Positions 26,880-35,282 of a stretch of DNA of 64,000 bases are shown here, piece after piece (positions within the stretch are counted from its first letter, which is position 1; each line of letters starts with the position of its first letter). Origin of the DNA: Mesolinea sp040772305 (lineage in GTDB: Bacteria > Chloroflexota > Anaerolineae > Anaerolineales > Anaerolineaceae); assembly GCA_040772305.1 (NCBI GenBank), contig JAXGYK010000002.1, positions 566,093-630,092 on the forward strand, in the 5' to 3' direction. The position numbers and the translations under genes are program-made. The notes beneath the pieces were generated by a model, which saw only the letters and a list, made by a program, of their open reading frames with translations, searched no databases and was not told the origin of the DNA.

Positions 26880-26920
26880 GGCTACTCAATTTGCACTGAG
26901 CAATGCATTCTCTTTATCGT

Positions 26921-28702
26921 CTAACCAAGCCTGCTGCGTTCTTCTTCAACAATCTTATGGTCCAATTTTGTAACCAGAGGGATCGGCTTTTCAAAAGTCA
27001 TACCGCCCACCAGTTGAGAAGCAAACCACTGATCCTGATTTGGACCACCTATATATCGCAGGACCTCATGCGCATCGAGGGGATCATCAACCATTTCAAT
27101 CTGTTGTTCTCCGAAAATCTTTTCAGGATAGCGGAGGATCGCATGCAGCTTTTCACTGATATGCGGCAAAAATGGCGCGAACATAATCTTCAGCCAATCG
27201 ATTGCCTGGATGGCAGTAAACAAGGAGCGCGCAGCTTCACCTTTGTCCGTCTTAATTTCAAACCATGGAGCTTGCACATCCAGGTATTTGTTCACTTCTC
27301 CGGCTAATCCCATTACATCAGAAAGAGCAGCTTTTAGCTGAACAGCCTCGAGCTTTTCAGCAACACTGTCAAACCCTGCGCGCAGCTTATCCAGCAATTC
27401 AGTATCTGCGGCACGGAGGCTTCCAGGGTCTGGAATCTTTCCTTCAAAATTTTTGTAGGTAAAGGATAAAACACGATTGATAAGATTTCCCCAGGTGGCA
27501 AGCAACTCATTATTATTTCGCTGGTAAAACTCTTCCCAATCCCAATCGCTGTCCTTAGTTTCAGGCATAGAGACGGTGAGATAGTAGCGAACCGCATCTG
27601 CATCATAGCGATCCAATACATCCAAACCCCAAACGGCCCAGTTTTTGCTTCCGCTAATCTTGCGGCCTTCCAAATTCATAAACTCATTGGCAGGAACGTT
27701 ATAGGGCAGTACCAACGGCTTTGGGTTTTTGGAACCCATCGCTTCATCAAAGCTGGGACCCATTCCAAGCAATTCAGCCGGCCAGGTTACCGCATGGAAA
27801 GTAATGTTATCCTTGCCTATGTAGTAAAAAGCTTTTGTGTCCGGCTCTACCCACCATTTTCGCCATAGCTTGGGATCACCAAGAATTTTTGCATACTCAA
27901 CAGACGAAGAAAGATATCCCATTACCGCCTCGAACCAAACGTAAAGGCATTTGCCGTCCCAGCCTTCCAGAGGCACAGGAATTCCCCATTCAAGGTCTCG
28001 CGTAATCGGAGTTGGTTTAAGACCGACAGAATCAATCTGTCCCAGGGACTGCCGCAGTACGTTGGGCCGCCAGTACGAAGCCCGTTCTTCAAGAAAGGCC
28101 TGAATCTGTGGTTCCAAAGAAGAAAGATCCAGGTAGAAGTGTTCTGTCTCCCGAAGTTCAGGTGTCTGGCCATCCAGCTTTGAACGAGGTTCGAGAAGCA
28201 ATTCAGCTTCCAAAACATTTCCGCACTTTTCACATTGGTCAGCCCTTGCATCAGGGTTCCCGCAAATGTAACAGGTTCCTTCCACATAGCGGTCGGGCAA
28301 AAAACGTTCTAAACTGGGGCTGTACCACTGCTTCGATATCGCAGTGGTTAAAAATCCATTTTCTTTTAAGGCCAAAAATACTTTTTGCGCGACATCAAAG
28401 TGCGTACTGGTATGTGTGCTGGTGAACAGATCGTAACTAATTCCTAGTCGCTGAAACAGTTCCAGGAAACGAGGATGATAATAATGATAGATATCTTTTG
28501 GAGTCTTGCCCTGAGCATCAGCCTTAATTGTTATCGCTGTTCCGTGCGCATCGGATCCAGACACCATAAGCACGTCTCTGCCTCGTAAACGATGATACCG
28601 GGCACAGATATCTCCTGGTAAGTGGGAGCCAGTAATATTTCCGACATGAATATCCGAATTGGCATAAGGCCAGGCAATAGCGATTATTATATTTTGGGAC
28701 AT
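26921..28702 (-). CDS. metG: Methionyl-tRNA synthetase
   Basis: 593 aa. Class I synthetase: HIGH variant HVGNITGSHLPGD, zinc knuckle CYICGNPDARADQCEKCG, KMSKS variant GRKISGSKNW, anticodon-binding helical domain after about residue 400 (WGNLINRVLSF). The C-terminal EMAP/Trbp111 tRNA-binding domain of longer MetRS forms is absent. Start MSQNIIIAIAWPYANSDIHVG is typical. Convergent with the SagB-type gene. Confidence 0.96.
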   Translation of the reverse strand: MSQNIIIAIAWPYANSDIHVGNITGSHLPGDICARYHRLRGRDVLMVSGSDAHGTAITIKADAQGKTPKDIYHYYHPRFLELFQRLGISYDLFTSTHTSTHFDVAQKVFLALKENGFLTTAISKQWYSPSLERFLPDRYVEGTCYICGNPDARADQCEKCGNVLEAELLLEPRSKLDGQTPELRETEHFYLDLSSLEPQIQAFLEERASYWRPNVLRQSLGQIDSVGLKPTPITRDLEWGIPVPLEGWDGKCLYVWFEAVMGYLSSSVEYAKILGDPKLWRKWWVEPDTKAFYYIGKDNITFHAVTWPAELLGMGPSFDEAMGSKNPKPLVLPYNVPANEFMNLEGRKISGSKNWAVWGLDVLDRYDADAVRYYLTVSMPETKDSDWDWEEFYQRNNNELLATWGNLINRVLSFTYKNFEGKIPDPGSLRAADTELLDKLRAGFDSVAEKLEAVQLKAALSDVMGLAGEVNKYLDVQAPWFEIKTDKGEAARSLFTAIQAIDWLKIMFAPFLPHISEKLHAILRYPEKIFGEQQIEMVDDPLDAHEVLRYIGGPNQDQWFASQLVGGMTFEKPIPLVTKLDHKIVEEERSRLG

Positions 28703-28756
28703 GCAAAAGCCTCCATCAATGGTCGCAGAATTTTACCATCATGAAACAAAGAAAAA

Positions 28757-29242
28757 TTAGAATTCAATATGGATATGGGGATCGTGATGACCGCAGTCTT
28801 CCAAGTTGAGGTTCTGACCGCATACGGTGCAGATCCCTTTACAATCCGCCTTGCAAACATAATTTATGGGTAAGGCAAGCAGAAGGTTATCCCGAAAAGT
28901 ATCGGAAAGATCAATATAGCCATCTTCAGGGATTATTTGATCTGCGTAATCACGAACGCGTTCAGCAAAGAAGAACAATTCTTCGAAGTCCGTTGAAACA
29001 TCCGCGTACCCTGTCTCCAGGCAACGACCACATTGGGCCTCAATGCTGCCGCTCAAGTCTCCCCGAAAGAGCAAGCCTTCCTGCGTGCGGGAGATACGAT
29101 AATCGCAAACTAAATTTAATACGTTTAAATCTGGCGCAATGAAAATTTCAGGGAAATGCACATGAAAACTGCGTTCAAACCCGATCGGTTTCCCTAAAAA
29201 ATACCCGATGTTGGTCTTGAGAGGATAACGTTTCTGTTCCAT
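28757..29242 (-). CDS. DUF177/YceD family protein
   Basis: 161 aa from ATG 29242; four codons upstream there is a TTG alternative. Conserved features: IEAQCGRCLETGYADV in the middle and a four-Cys cluster near the C-terminus (CKADCKGICTVCGQNLN). Members usually precede rpmF (ribosomal protein L32) and have been linked to 23S rRNA metabolism. Here only about 54 nt separate it from metG and no rpmF is present, so the usual pairing is broken. Confidence 0.85.
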   Translation of the reverse strand: MEQKRYPLKTNIGYFLGKPIGFERSFHVHFPEIFIAPDLNVLNLVCDYRISRTQEGLLFRGDLSGSIEAQCGRCLETGYADVSTDFEELFFFAERVRDYADQIIPEDGYIDLSDTFRDNLLLALPINYVCKADCKGICTVCGQNLNLEDCGHHDPHIHIEF

Positions 29243-29298
29243 GTTTAGGTACAATTCTTTCTGTGACCGGCATTATAACAGGTTCGAATAGAGGTAAG

Positions 29299-29904
29299 AT
29301 GCAAAAACTATTACTAGCCAGCAATAACCCAGGAAAACTTCGCGAAATTCTGGCAATTTTGGCAAACCTCAACCTAAAGATTTTGCAGCCTGCAGCTTTA
29401 GGACTAAAACTGGAAGTGCTTGAAGATGGAAGCAGCTTCCTTGAAAATGCAAGCAAAAAAGCTCTGGCCTTCGCAGAAGCAAGCGGAATGGCAGTACTTG
29501 CAGACGATTCCGGGCTTGAGGTAAAAGCCCTAAACGGAGCTCCAGGTATTCATTCTCATCGCTTTAATCCTCAGCCAAATGCTAACGATGCAGACCGCTG
29601 TAATTATCTTTTAAAGCAATTGGAAAACATACCGCAACCTTGGTATGCCCGCTTTGTGTGTACTGTGGTTATTTCCTTGCCCGGACGCAGCCTGGTAAGC
29701 TTTGAAGGCGACTGTCGCGGTCAAATCGTTCCAGAGGCCAAAGGACTGAATGGTTTCGGGTACGATCCCATTTTTCAAGTTGAAGGCTTAGAAGAAACCA
29801 TGGCACAGCTACCAGATAACATCAAAAACCACATAAGTCACCGTGCTGTGGCGCTTGGAAAAGCACTTCCCTATTTGTCTCTTTATGCCGCTCATGCCTT
29901 GTAG
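29299..29904 (+). CDS. rdgB: XTP/dITP diphosphatase (RdgB/HAM1 family)
   Basis: 201 aa from ATG 29299, which has GAGGT at good spacing; the longer GTG frame from 29263 starts at the promoter's likely +1. Removes non-canonical purine nucleoside triphosphates. Motifs: LLLASNNPGKLREI, FLENASKKALAFAEASG, VLADDSGLEVKALNGAPGI, GFGYDPIFQVEG, NHISHRAVALGKAL. A TACAAT at 29250-29255 is a probable -10 box. Its 3' end overlaps the convergent DUF355 gene by 13 nt. Confidence 0.94.
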   Translation: MQKLLLASNNPGKLREILAILANLNLKILQPAALGLKLEVLEDGSSFLENASKKALAFAEASGMAVLADDSGLEVKALNGAPGIHSHRFNPQPNANDADRCNYLLKQLENIPQPWYARFVCTVVISLPGRSLVSFEGDCRGQIVPEAKGLNGFGYDPIFQVEGLEETMAQLPDNIKNHISHRAVALGKALPYLSLYAAHAL

Positions 29905-30377
29905 CCAAAGTGACGCAGCAAAGCCTTTCTTTCTTCAATGTCCTTTGCATCTTCTACGCCCAGAGGCGAGCCGCCGTCAATTACGCCCATAATTCCGCGC
30001 CCGTCTCCATCCTCAGCAATAAGCACACTTGTTGGGTTCGCTGTGGCACAGAATATCTGACATACCTCAGGAACCTGTTTGACAGAATTTAGGACGTTGA
30101 CAGGGAAATAACCTGGGGCTAAAAAAATAATAAAGCTGTGGCCGGCAGCAATCGCCTTTGCATTTTGAATTGCCAAGTCAATGGAGACTTGATCGGTTCC
30201 CGACCAGCGGATTAAGTGTTTCGTAGAAGCTTCGCAGAAAGCCAATCCAAATTTAATACCAGGTACAGCTGTTACAAGAGTTTCATGTAAATCTTCAACG
30301 GTTTTAATAAAATGAGATTGACCCAGAATAAAATTGACCTCTTCAGGTTTCTCAATTGTGACGAGTTGGATATTCAT
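29892..30377 (-). CDS. DUF355 / adenosine-specific kinase-like protein
   Basis: 161 aa from ATG 30377 (MNIQLVTIEKPEEVNFILG), with GGAGG upstream. Compact family (COG1839) whose archaeal member was crystallised and described as an adenosine-specific kinase; the activity is not firmly general. Visible motifs: GIKFGLAFCEASTKHLIRWSG, AGHSFIIFLAPGYFPVNVLN, CQIFCATANPTSVLI, GDGRGIMGVIDGGSPLGVE. Divergent from the binding lipoprotein gene, overlapping rdgB at the 3' end. Confidence 0.88.
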   Translation of the reverse strand: MNIQLVTIEKPEEVNFILGQSHFIKTVEDLHETLVTAVPGIKFGLAFCEASTKHLIRWSGTDQVSIDLAIQNAKAIAAGHSFIIFLAPGYFPVNVLNSVKQVPEVCQIFCATANPTSVLIAEDGDGRGIMGVIDGGSPLGVEDAKDIEERKALLRHFGYKA

Positions 30378-30424
30378 TGTTCCTCCATACATTTTACTTC
30401 GGGATAAGAAAAGCCCAGATGAGG

Positions 30425-30430
30425 TAGAAT
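30425..30430 (+). promoter_or_regulatory. -10 box immediately upstream of the binding lipoprotein
   Basis: TAGAAT ends 6 nt before ATG 30437, with no ribosome-binding site between; a leaderless start is predicted. Confidence 0.45.
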
Positions 30431-30436
30431 CTGCCC

Positions 30437-31504
30437 ATGCCATTGTTATCCCGGCGAAACTATTATTCCATGTTTATTGTACTTTTTTTCCTGGCGTTAA
30501 CTGTCAGCTGCAGTTTGGGTCCTTCAAGCCGTCCTCCATCTGGCGAAACAACCCCTTTGCCAGTACTAACCGAAATACAAACTCTACCGACCTATACACC
30601 GACCCCGCAGGCCCTCGGCAGCCAGGAGAACCCGGTATTAATTGGTTTTGTCAGTCCCAGTAATAATACAACAACCGCGCAGTCTCAATCGCTGGAATGG
30701 ATCAGCAAAAACATTTCTAATCTCAGCGGATATGATGTCAAATTCATCACCTTTGAGCACTACATCCTGCTTGAGCAAGCACTTCAGGCTGGTGATTTAC
30801 AAATGGCCTGGGTTCAGCCCATAGAGTACCTTCTAGCATCAGAAAAAGGATTGCTTACCGCTTTGCTGGTCAGTAACCATTTAGGCGTCACCGCTTATGG
30901 TGTTCAGTTTGTTGGCAACGCATCCAGTAACTTCGTAAATTATTTTGATGCCGGAACCAATCAGTCCACAGCACCTGCCGAAACAGCCTTAGCCCAGTTG
31001 GCAGGTTTAAGACCTTGCCTGTCCAGTACGACTTCTCTTTCCGGCTATTGGGTGCCAATTGGCTATATGAAGAGGGCAAATATTGGTTTTCAGGATCCTG
31101 TTCTCACCCATAGTCATTCTGCAAGTCTTAGAGCTCTTTATATTCGCGGAGTATGTGATTACGCAGTAACCTATGCTATCTCAGCCGACCCGCGCACTTC
31201 CTCTGAAGTAATTCAGGATCTCCCCGACGCACTCAGCAAACTGCCCATTATCTGGGTGTCTCCACCAGTGATACCCAGCCTTGTCCTGGCAAGCTCTCCC
31301 AGTTTAGATTCTGTCATACAAAATCGTATTGTTGAGGCTTTACTCTCGATGATTCAAAACCAAGACGGCCGTGAGCAGATTAGCTTTGGCCTCAATTATG
31401 AAACTTCAGGCCTTCAGCCCTTTCAGGATTCTGGGTTTATAGAATTACGCACCTTGCTTTCAAGTGTAAATCTGCGTCTCAACACTTTACTGCCACCGCG
31501 CTAA
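30437..31504 (+). CDS. Phosphate/phosphonate-type (PhnD-like) binding lipoprotein
   Basis: 355 aa. Lipoprotein signal with lipobox LTVSC, a Pro/Thr-rich linker (about 35-65), then a PhnD-like periplasmic-binding fold: NPVLIGFVSPSNNTTTAQSQ, VKFITFEHYILLEQALQAGD, MAWVQPIEYLLASEKG, and a later ALYIRGVCDYAVTYA. Such domains bind phosphonate or phosphite in ABC uptake or act as sensors. No permease or ATPase lies nearby, so it may be a sensor or an orphan receptor. Confidence 0.82.
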   Translation: MPLLSRRNYYSMFIVLFFLALTVSCSLGPSSRPPSGETTPLPVLTEIQTLPTYTPTPQALGSQENPVLIGFVSPSNNTTTAQSQSLEWISKNISNLSGYDVKFITFEHYILLEQALQAGDLQMAWVQPIEYLLASEKGLLTALLVSNHLGVTAYGVQFVGNASSNFVNYFDAGTNQSTAPAETALAQLAGLRPCLSSTTSLSGYWVPIGYMKRANIGFQDPVLTHSHSASLRALYIRGVCDYAVTYAISADPRTSSEVIQDLPDALSKLPIIWVSPPVIPSLVLASSPSLDSVIQNRIVEALLSMIQNQDGREQISFGLNYETSGLQPFQDSGFIELRTLLSSVNLRLNTLLPPR

Positions 31505-31512
31505 ATGTTCCT

Positions 31513-32145
31513 ATGAAACGGTTACGTATCCTAAGCTGTCTAATTTGCATCATCTTTCAAGGAATTGCTGTTGCCCGTGTGTTCATGCTGGCGGTCCATT
31601 TCCCTCATATTGTCGAGTTGCAGGATATAAAACCTGCCTATACTGCTCTGGTACTTGGTGCTGGTATCAATCCCGACGGAACCCCAACTGCACCGCTTAA
31701 GGATCGCCTGGATGCTGCGTATGAACTATTAATCCACAATAAGGTGCAGAAACTCTTGCTCTCTGGCGATAATCGTACTCTTAGCTATAACGAACCTGGC
31801 GTAATGCAAGCTTACCTGCGCAAATTGGGTGTTCCCGATGATGCGATGGTTTTAGATTATGCCGGACGCCGTACATATGATAGTTGCTACAGAGCAAAAG
31901 CAATTTTTGGACAAAGCTCATTAATTGTTGTTACGCAACGCTATCACCTGCCCCGTGCTCTATATCTTTGCAAAAATTTAGGTATCGAAAGCCAGGGCTA
32001 CGCTGCTGACCGCGCAGATTATTTGAAAAGGCGTTATATTTATTGGAATATCCGAGAGATAGGTGCAAGCTTGGCCGCATACCGCGACATTTGGCTGAAA
32101 CCAGAGCCTGTTCTGGGCGAACCTTTGCCTATCCCACAACCTTAG
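31513..32145 (+). CDS. SanA/YdcF-type DUF218 membrane protein
   Basis: 210 aa. One N-terminal membrane segment (about residues 5-27), then the DUF218 domain: TALVLGAGINPDGTPTAPL, KDRLDAAYELL, KLLLSGDN, VLDYAGRRTYDSCYRAK, LIVVTQRYHLPRALYLCK. This set matches SanA (vancomycin-sensitivity protein) more than ElyC. Envelope-related function expected, enzymatic activity unproven. Starts 8 nt after the binding lipoprotein gene. Confidence 0.85.
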   Translation: MKRLRILSCLICIIFQGIAVARVFMLAVHFPHIVELQDIKPAYTALVLGAGINPDGTPTAPLKDRLDAAYELLIHNKVQKLLLSGDNRTLSYNEPGVMQAYLRKLGVPDDAMVLDYAGRRTYDSCYRAKAIFGQSSLIVVTQRYHLPRALYLCKNLGIESQGYAADRADYLKRRYIYWNIREIGASLAAYRDIWLKPEPVLGEPLPIPQP

Positions 32146-32153
32146 GAGTAAGA

Positions 32154-32729
32154 ATGGACCGGAAACGAGCACTCGAGATTGTAAGACAGCATATAAAAAA
32201 TGAAAGTCTTATTCACCATATGCAAGCAGTAGAAGCTGCAATGGTTTACTATGCCGAAAAGCTAGGCCAGGATGTTGATACCTGGGCTATTGCAGGTATC
32301 CTGCATGATTATGATTGGGAGATTCACCCCAGTTCCGAGAGCCACCCTTTGGATGGCTTGCCATACCTGCGGGAACAAGGCGTTTCAGAAGAAATCCTAT
32401 ATGCTATTGCTGCACATGCAGACCATGCAGAGTATCCTCGCAAAAGCCTCCTTGACCGCTACCTCTATGCCTGTGATGAAATTACTGGGATGATTACCGC
32501 AGTTGCCTTAGTACGGCCGTCCCGTTCGTTATATGACCTTCAAGCCTCCTCGGTAAAGAAGAAATGGAAAGATAAGTCTTTTGCTGCCGGAGCCAACCGC
32601 AATATAATGGCCCAAGGCGCAGCGGAAATTGGACTTGATCTTTGGACTCATGTTGAGAACGTTATTACAGCTATGCGAAAAATAGCCCCTGTTCTGGACT
32701 TAGAAGGAAATATCGCTCCCCCTGCCTAA
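32154..32729 (+). CDS. HD-superfamily hydrolase
   Basis: 191 aa from ATG 32154, which has AGGAG; an upstream in-frame extension runs into the previous gene and is rejected. Metal-binding HD signature: LIHHMQAVEAAM, then GILHDYDWE, then AIAAHADHAEYP. COG2316-like predicted phosphohydrolase. Eight nt after the SanA-like gene, so probably the same transcript. Substrate unknown. Confidence 0.85.
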   Translation: MDRKRALEIVRQHIKNESLIHHMQAVEAAMVYYAEKLGQDVDTWAIAGILHDYDWEIHPSSESHPLDGLPYLREQGVSEEILYAIAAHADHAEYPRKSLLDRYLYACDEITGMITAVALVRPSRSLYDLQASSVKKKWKDKSFAAGANRNIMAQGAAEIGLDLWTHVENVITAMRKIAPVLDLEGNIAPPA

Positions 32730-32739
32730 TTCTTTGTGC

Positions 32740-35181
32740 TTATTCCCAGAAGGCGCTCAGATCATCCAAGGTGGTAAAACCAATGACCTCGTCGTCAGGT
32801 TTAAGGTTGAAAAGTGGCTGTCCGTTTGCTGCTCGTTTTCTTGACGGCGCATTCCTAAGTGTAAACACTTTACTGGCACTGCTTCTGAAATGACAAATTC
32901 CGCGGTCAGTCAATTTGCCAATCAGTTGCGCAACAATTTGGTCATCTTTTGCAAGCTTCCAGGCAATGACCCCCTGTCCATAACGGTTTTGCCTGGGGTA
33001 ATCAGCCCCGTCAACGCGTTTAGCCAAACCAAGCCGGGTGATGAGCCCAACCTCTTGCTTCTCTTCCAAAACACTGGCTCCAACAACGTAATCGCCATCT
33101 TTTAGCTTAATTGCGTTTACTCCAGCGGCTATCAAGCCCATAGGACGGATATCTTCCTCATTAAATCGTATCGACATCCCCATAGCAGTGGTTATCAGCA
33201 AATCTTGTCCACCATGGGTCATCAATATTTCGAATATCTCGTCGTTTTCGTTCGTTTTGGCAATGACAAAATCGCTTGCTGAAGGACCAGGCAAATCTTG
33301 GAGATTAGAACGTTTTACCATGCCTTGACGGGTCACGGTTATGTAATACTTCCCAGTCAATTCTTCCTTGTCAATTGGAACCGCAAAGACCGATTGCAAA
33401 AGATCATTAGCTTGTAAAGGAGCTATTTTAAAGGCCGGCACTCCATCTTCATTGCTCCGCAGGGTTGGCACAGATAAACTGTGAATGGAGGCGGCCTTTC
33501 CTTCCGTTGTAACTAGGAAAAGGGTTTGATGACTATTGGTACGTAACATACTCCAAGGGGCATCAATGCCACCAAGGCGGCTAGTTGCATCGCCTTCAGT
33601 GCGAGAAATGAGACCGTCCTGGCTTACCTGGACCCAGAAATGCTCCATAGGCATTACATCGGTCTGCGTAAGGTATTCTGAAGCGTTTTCGCCTTCACCG
33701 AGGCGGATGATCTGCGTCCTGCGGGGGTCGCCAAAATTTTCTTTCACTTCTTTTAGTTCGCTGATTACAAGCTGACGCAAGCGCTCAGGAGACTTCAACA
33801 AATCTTCCAAGTCGCGAATTGCAGCACTCACCAGCTTATATTCGTTCTCAATTTTGAGCCGTTCCAGATTGGCTAGTCTGCGTAATGGCATTTCAAGAAT
33901 TGCATTGGCCTGAATTTCGTCCAGTTTATAGGTATCAATCAAGCCACGCCGCGCTTCATCCACGGTAGCGCTCTTTCGAATGAGAGCGATAATGGCATCA
34001 ATATGTTTTAAAGCAATTTTTAACGCTGCCAAAATGTGCAGCCGCTCCTTATTTTTGCGCAAATCAAACTCACTGCGTCTGCGGGTTACTTCCAGACGGT
34101 GTTCAGCATAAACGCGCAATGCTTGTTTTAAGGTCAATTTGCGTGGCCCGCCATCAACAAGCGCCAGAATATTGATGCCAAAGGTGGAATGCATTTGGGT
34201 TTTCTTGTATAAAAGCGCAAGCAATTTTTCTGGTTCAGCTGTCTTGGCTAATTCAATGACAATCCGCATTCCCTGCCGATCCGATTCATCGCGCAAGTCG
34301 CTGATGCCTTCTAAGGTCCCATCCCTGGTTAAATCAGCAATCCTTTCAATAAGGCTGGTTTTGTTAACCATATAAGGCAGCTCACTGACAATAATGCGCA
34401 CTCTGCCGCGGCTCATCTCTTCAAAACGTGTTCTGGCGCGCATCTTTACGAGTCCATTTCCAGACCCATAAATTTGCGCCAACGGCTCAGAACTGTCATC
34501 CTGAATGATTAGCCCTCCAGTAGGGAAGTCCGGCCCTTTGATGCAATGCATTAACTCTTCAACCGTAATGCTTTCAACCTTATCCCAGTTTTCGAGCAAT
34601 AGCACCAAGGCATCTACAACCTCTCCCAGGTTATGCGGAGGGATATTTGTTGCCATGCCTACGGCAATTCCTGTAGCGCCATTTACAAGCATGTTAGGAA
34701 TGGCGGAAGGCAAAACTTCCGGTTCTTCTAAGGTGCCATCAAAATTAGCAGAAAAGTCAACCGTATCAAAGTCGATCTGTTTGAGCATTTCCATGCCAAT
34801 AGTGGAAAGACGTGCTTCGGTATACCGCATGGCAGCCGGAGGATCTCCGTCAATCGATCCAAAGTTACCCTGTCCTTCCACCAGCATATACCGCATGGAA
34901 AAGTCCTGTGCCATCCTTGCCATCGCTTCATATACGGCTACATCACCATGCGGGTGGTATTTACCCAGTACTTCACCCACAATTCTTGCAGATTTTTTGT
35001 GGGGCGTATCAGGGCGAACACCCATGTCGTACATAGCATGTAAAATCCGCCGTTGGACAGGTTTGAGGCCATCGCGAGCATCCGGGATTGCACGCGAAAC
35101 AATCACACTCATCGCGTAATCCAGAAACGCTTGCTGCATTTCTTCGTTAATATTGACCTTTTTGATCTCGGTCGATTCCAT
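32740..35181 (-). CDS. gyrA: Type II topoisomerase subunit A (GyrA/ParC)
   Basis: 813 aa from ATG 35181 (MESTEIKKVNINEEMQQAF) with AAGGA upstream; in-frame codons above it overlap the promoter. DNA cleavage-religation subunit: RAIPDARDGLKPVQRRILHA, the quinolone-region helix HPHGDVAVYEAMARM (Val and Glu at the places of E. coli Ser83 and Asp87), GNFGSIDGDPPAAMRYTEARL with catalytic Tyr120. The C-terminal beta-pinwheel is present, but in the first blade, where gyrase has QRRGGKG, the sequence reads SRLGGID. It may therefore act as a topoisomerase IV; the symbol is given on overall similarity. Confidence 0.9.
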   Translation of the reverse strand: MESTEIKKVNINEEMQQAFLDYAMSVIVSRAIPDARDGLKPVQRRILHAMYDMGVRPDTPHKKSARIVGEVLGKYHPHGDVAVYEAMARMAQDFSMRYMLVEGQGNFGSIDGDPPAAMRYTEARLSTIGMEMLKQIDFDTVDFSANFDGTLEEPEVLPSAIPNMLVNGATGIAVGMATNIPPHNLGEVVDALVLLLENWDKVESITVEELMHCIKGPDFPTGGLIIQDDSSEPLAQIYGSGNGLVKMRARTRFEEMSRGRVRIIVSELPYMVNKTSLIERIADLTRDGTLEGISDLRDESDRQGMRIVIELAKTAEPEKLLALLYKKTQMHSTFGINILALVDGGPRKLTLKQALRVYAEHRLEVTRRRSEFDLRKNKERLHILAALKIALKHIDAIIALIRKSATVDEARRGLIDTYKLDEIQANAILEMPLRRLANLERLKIENEYKLVSAAIRDLEDLLKSPERLRQLVISELKEVKENFGDPRRTQIIRLGEGENASEYLTQTDVMPMEHFWVQVSQDGLISRTEGDATSRLGGIDAPWSMLRTNSHQTLFLVTTEGKAASIHSLSVPTLRSNEDGVPAFKIAPLQANDLLQSVFAVPIDKEELTGKYYITVTRQGMVKRSNLQDLPGPSASDFVIAKTNENDEIFEILMTHGGQDLLITTAMGMSIRFNEEDIRPMGLIAAGVNAIKLKDGDYVVGASVLEEKQEVGLITRLGLAKRVDGADYPRQNRYGQGVIAWKLAKDDQIVAQLIGKLTDRGICHFRSSASKVFTLRNAPSRKRAANGQPLFNLKPDDEVIGFTTLDDLSAFWE

Positions 35182-35215
35182 ACTTATCCTTGCATTTTTC
35201 TCATCGAACCGCATA

Positions 35216-35221
35216 ACTATA
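35216..35221 (-). promoter_or_regulatory. Probable -10 box of the gyrA-type gene
   Basis: Minus-strand TATAGT at 35221-35216, directly after the rpoC terminator, puts the transcription start near 35209 and leaves a leader of about 28 nt with the AAGGA site. It supports the ATG at 35181 over upstream starts. Confidence 0.45.
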
Positions 35222-35225
35222 GCAT

Positions 35226-35262
35226 AAAAAACACCCAGGCGCATGAGGCAGCCCGGGTGTTT
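35226..35262 (-). terminator. Intrinsic terminator of rpoC
   Basis: Minus strand: AAACACCC (35262-35255) pairs with GGGTGTTT (35236-35229), extended by GGC/GCC after one mismatch, with a T-run from about 35231 to 35226. It lies 21 nt after the rpoC stop and separates rpoC from the gyrA-type gene. Confidence 0.85.
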
Positions 35263-35282
35263 GTACCTATAAGGGTTTAGTT

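Noticed and set aside
29221..29298. rpmF or another ribosomal gene beside DUF177, and a GTG start for rdgB at 29263
   Set aside because: No L32-like frame exists around DUF177; rdgB ATG 29299 has a strong ribosome-binding site while 29263 coincides with the predicted transcription start.
34505..35119. 204-codon plus-strand frame inside the gyrA-type gene
   Set aside because: Antisense shadow of a conserved coding sequence; no domain and no ribosome-binding site.
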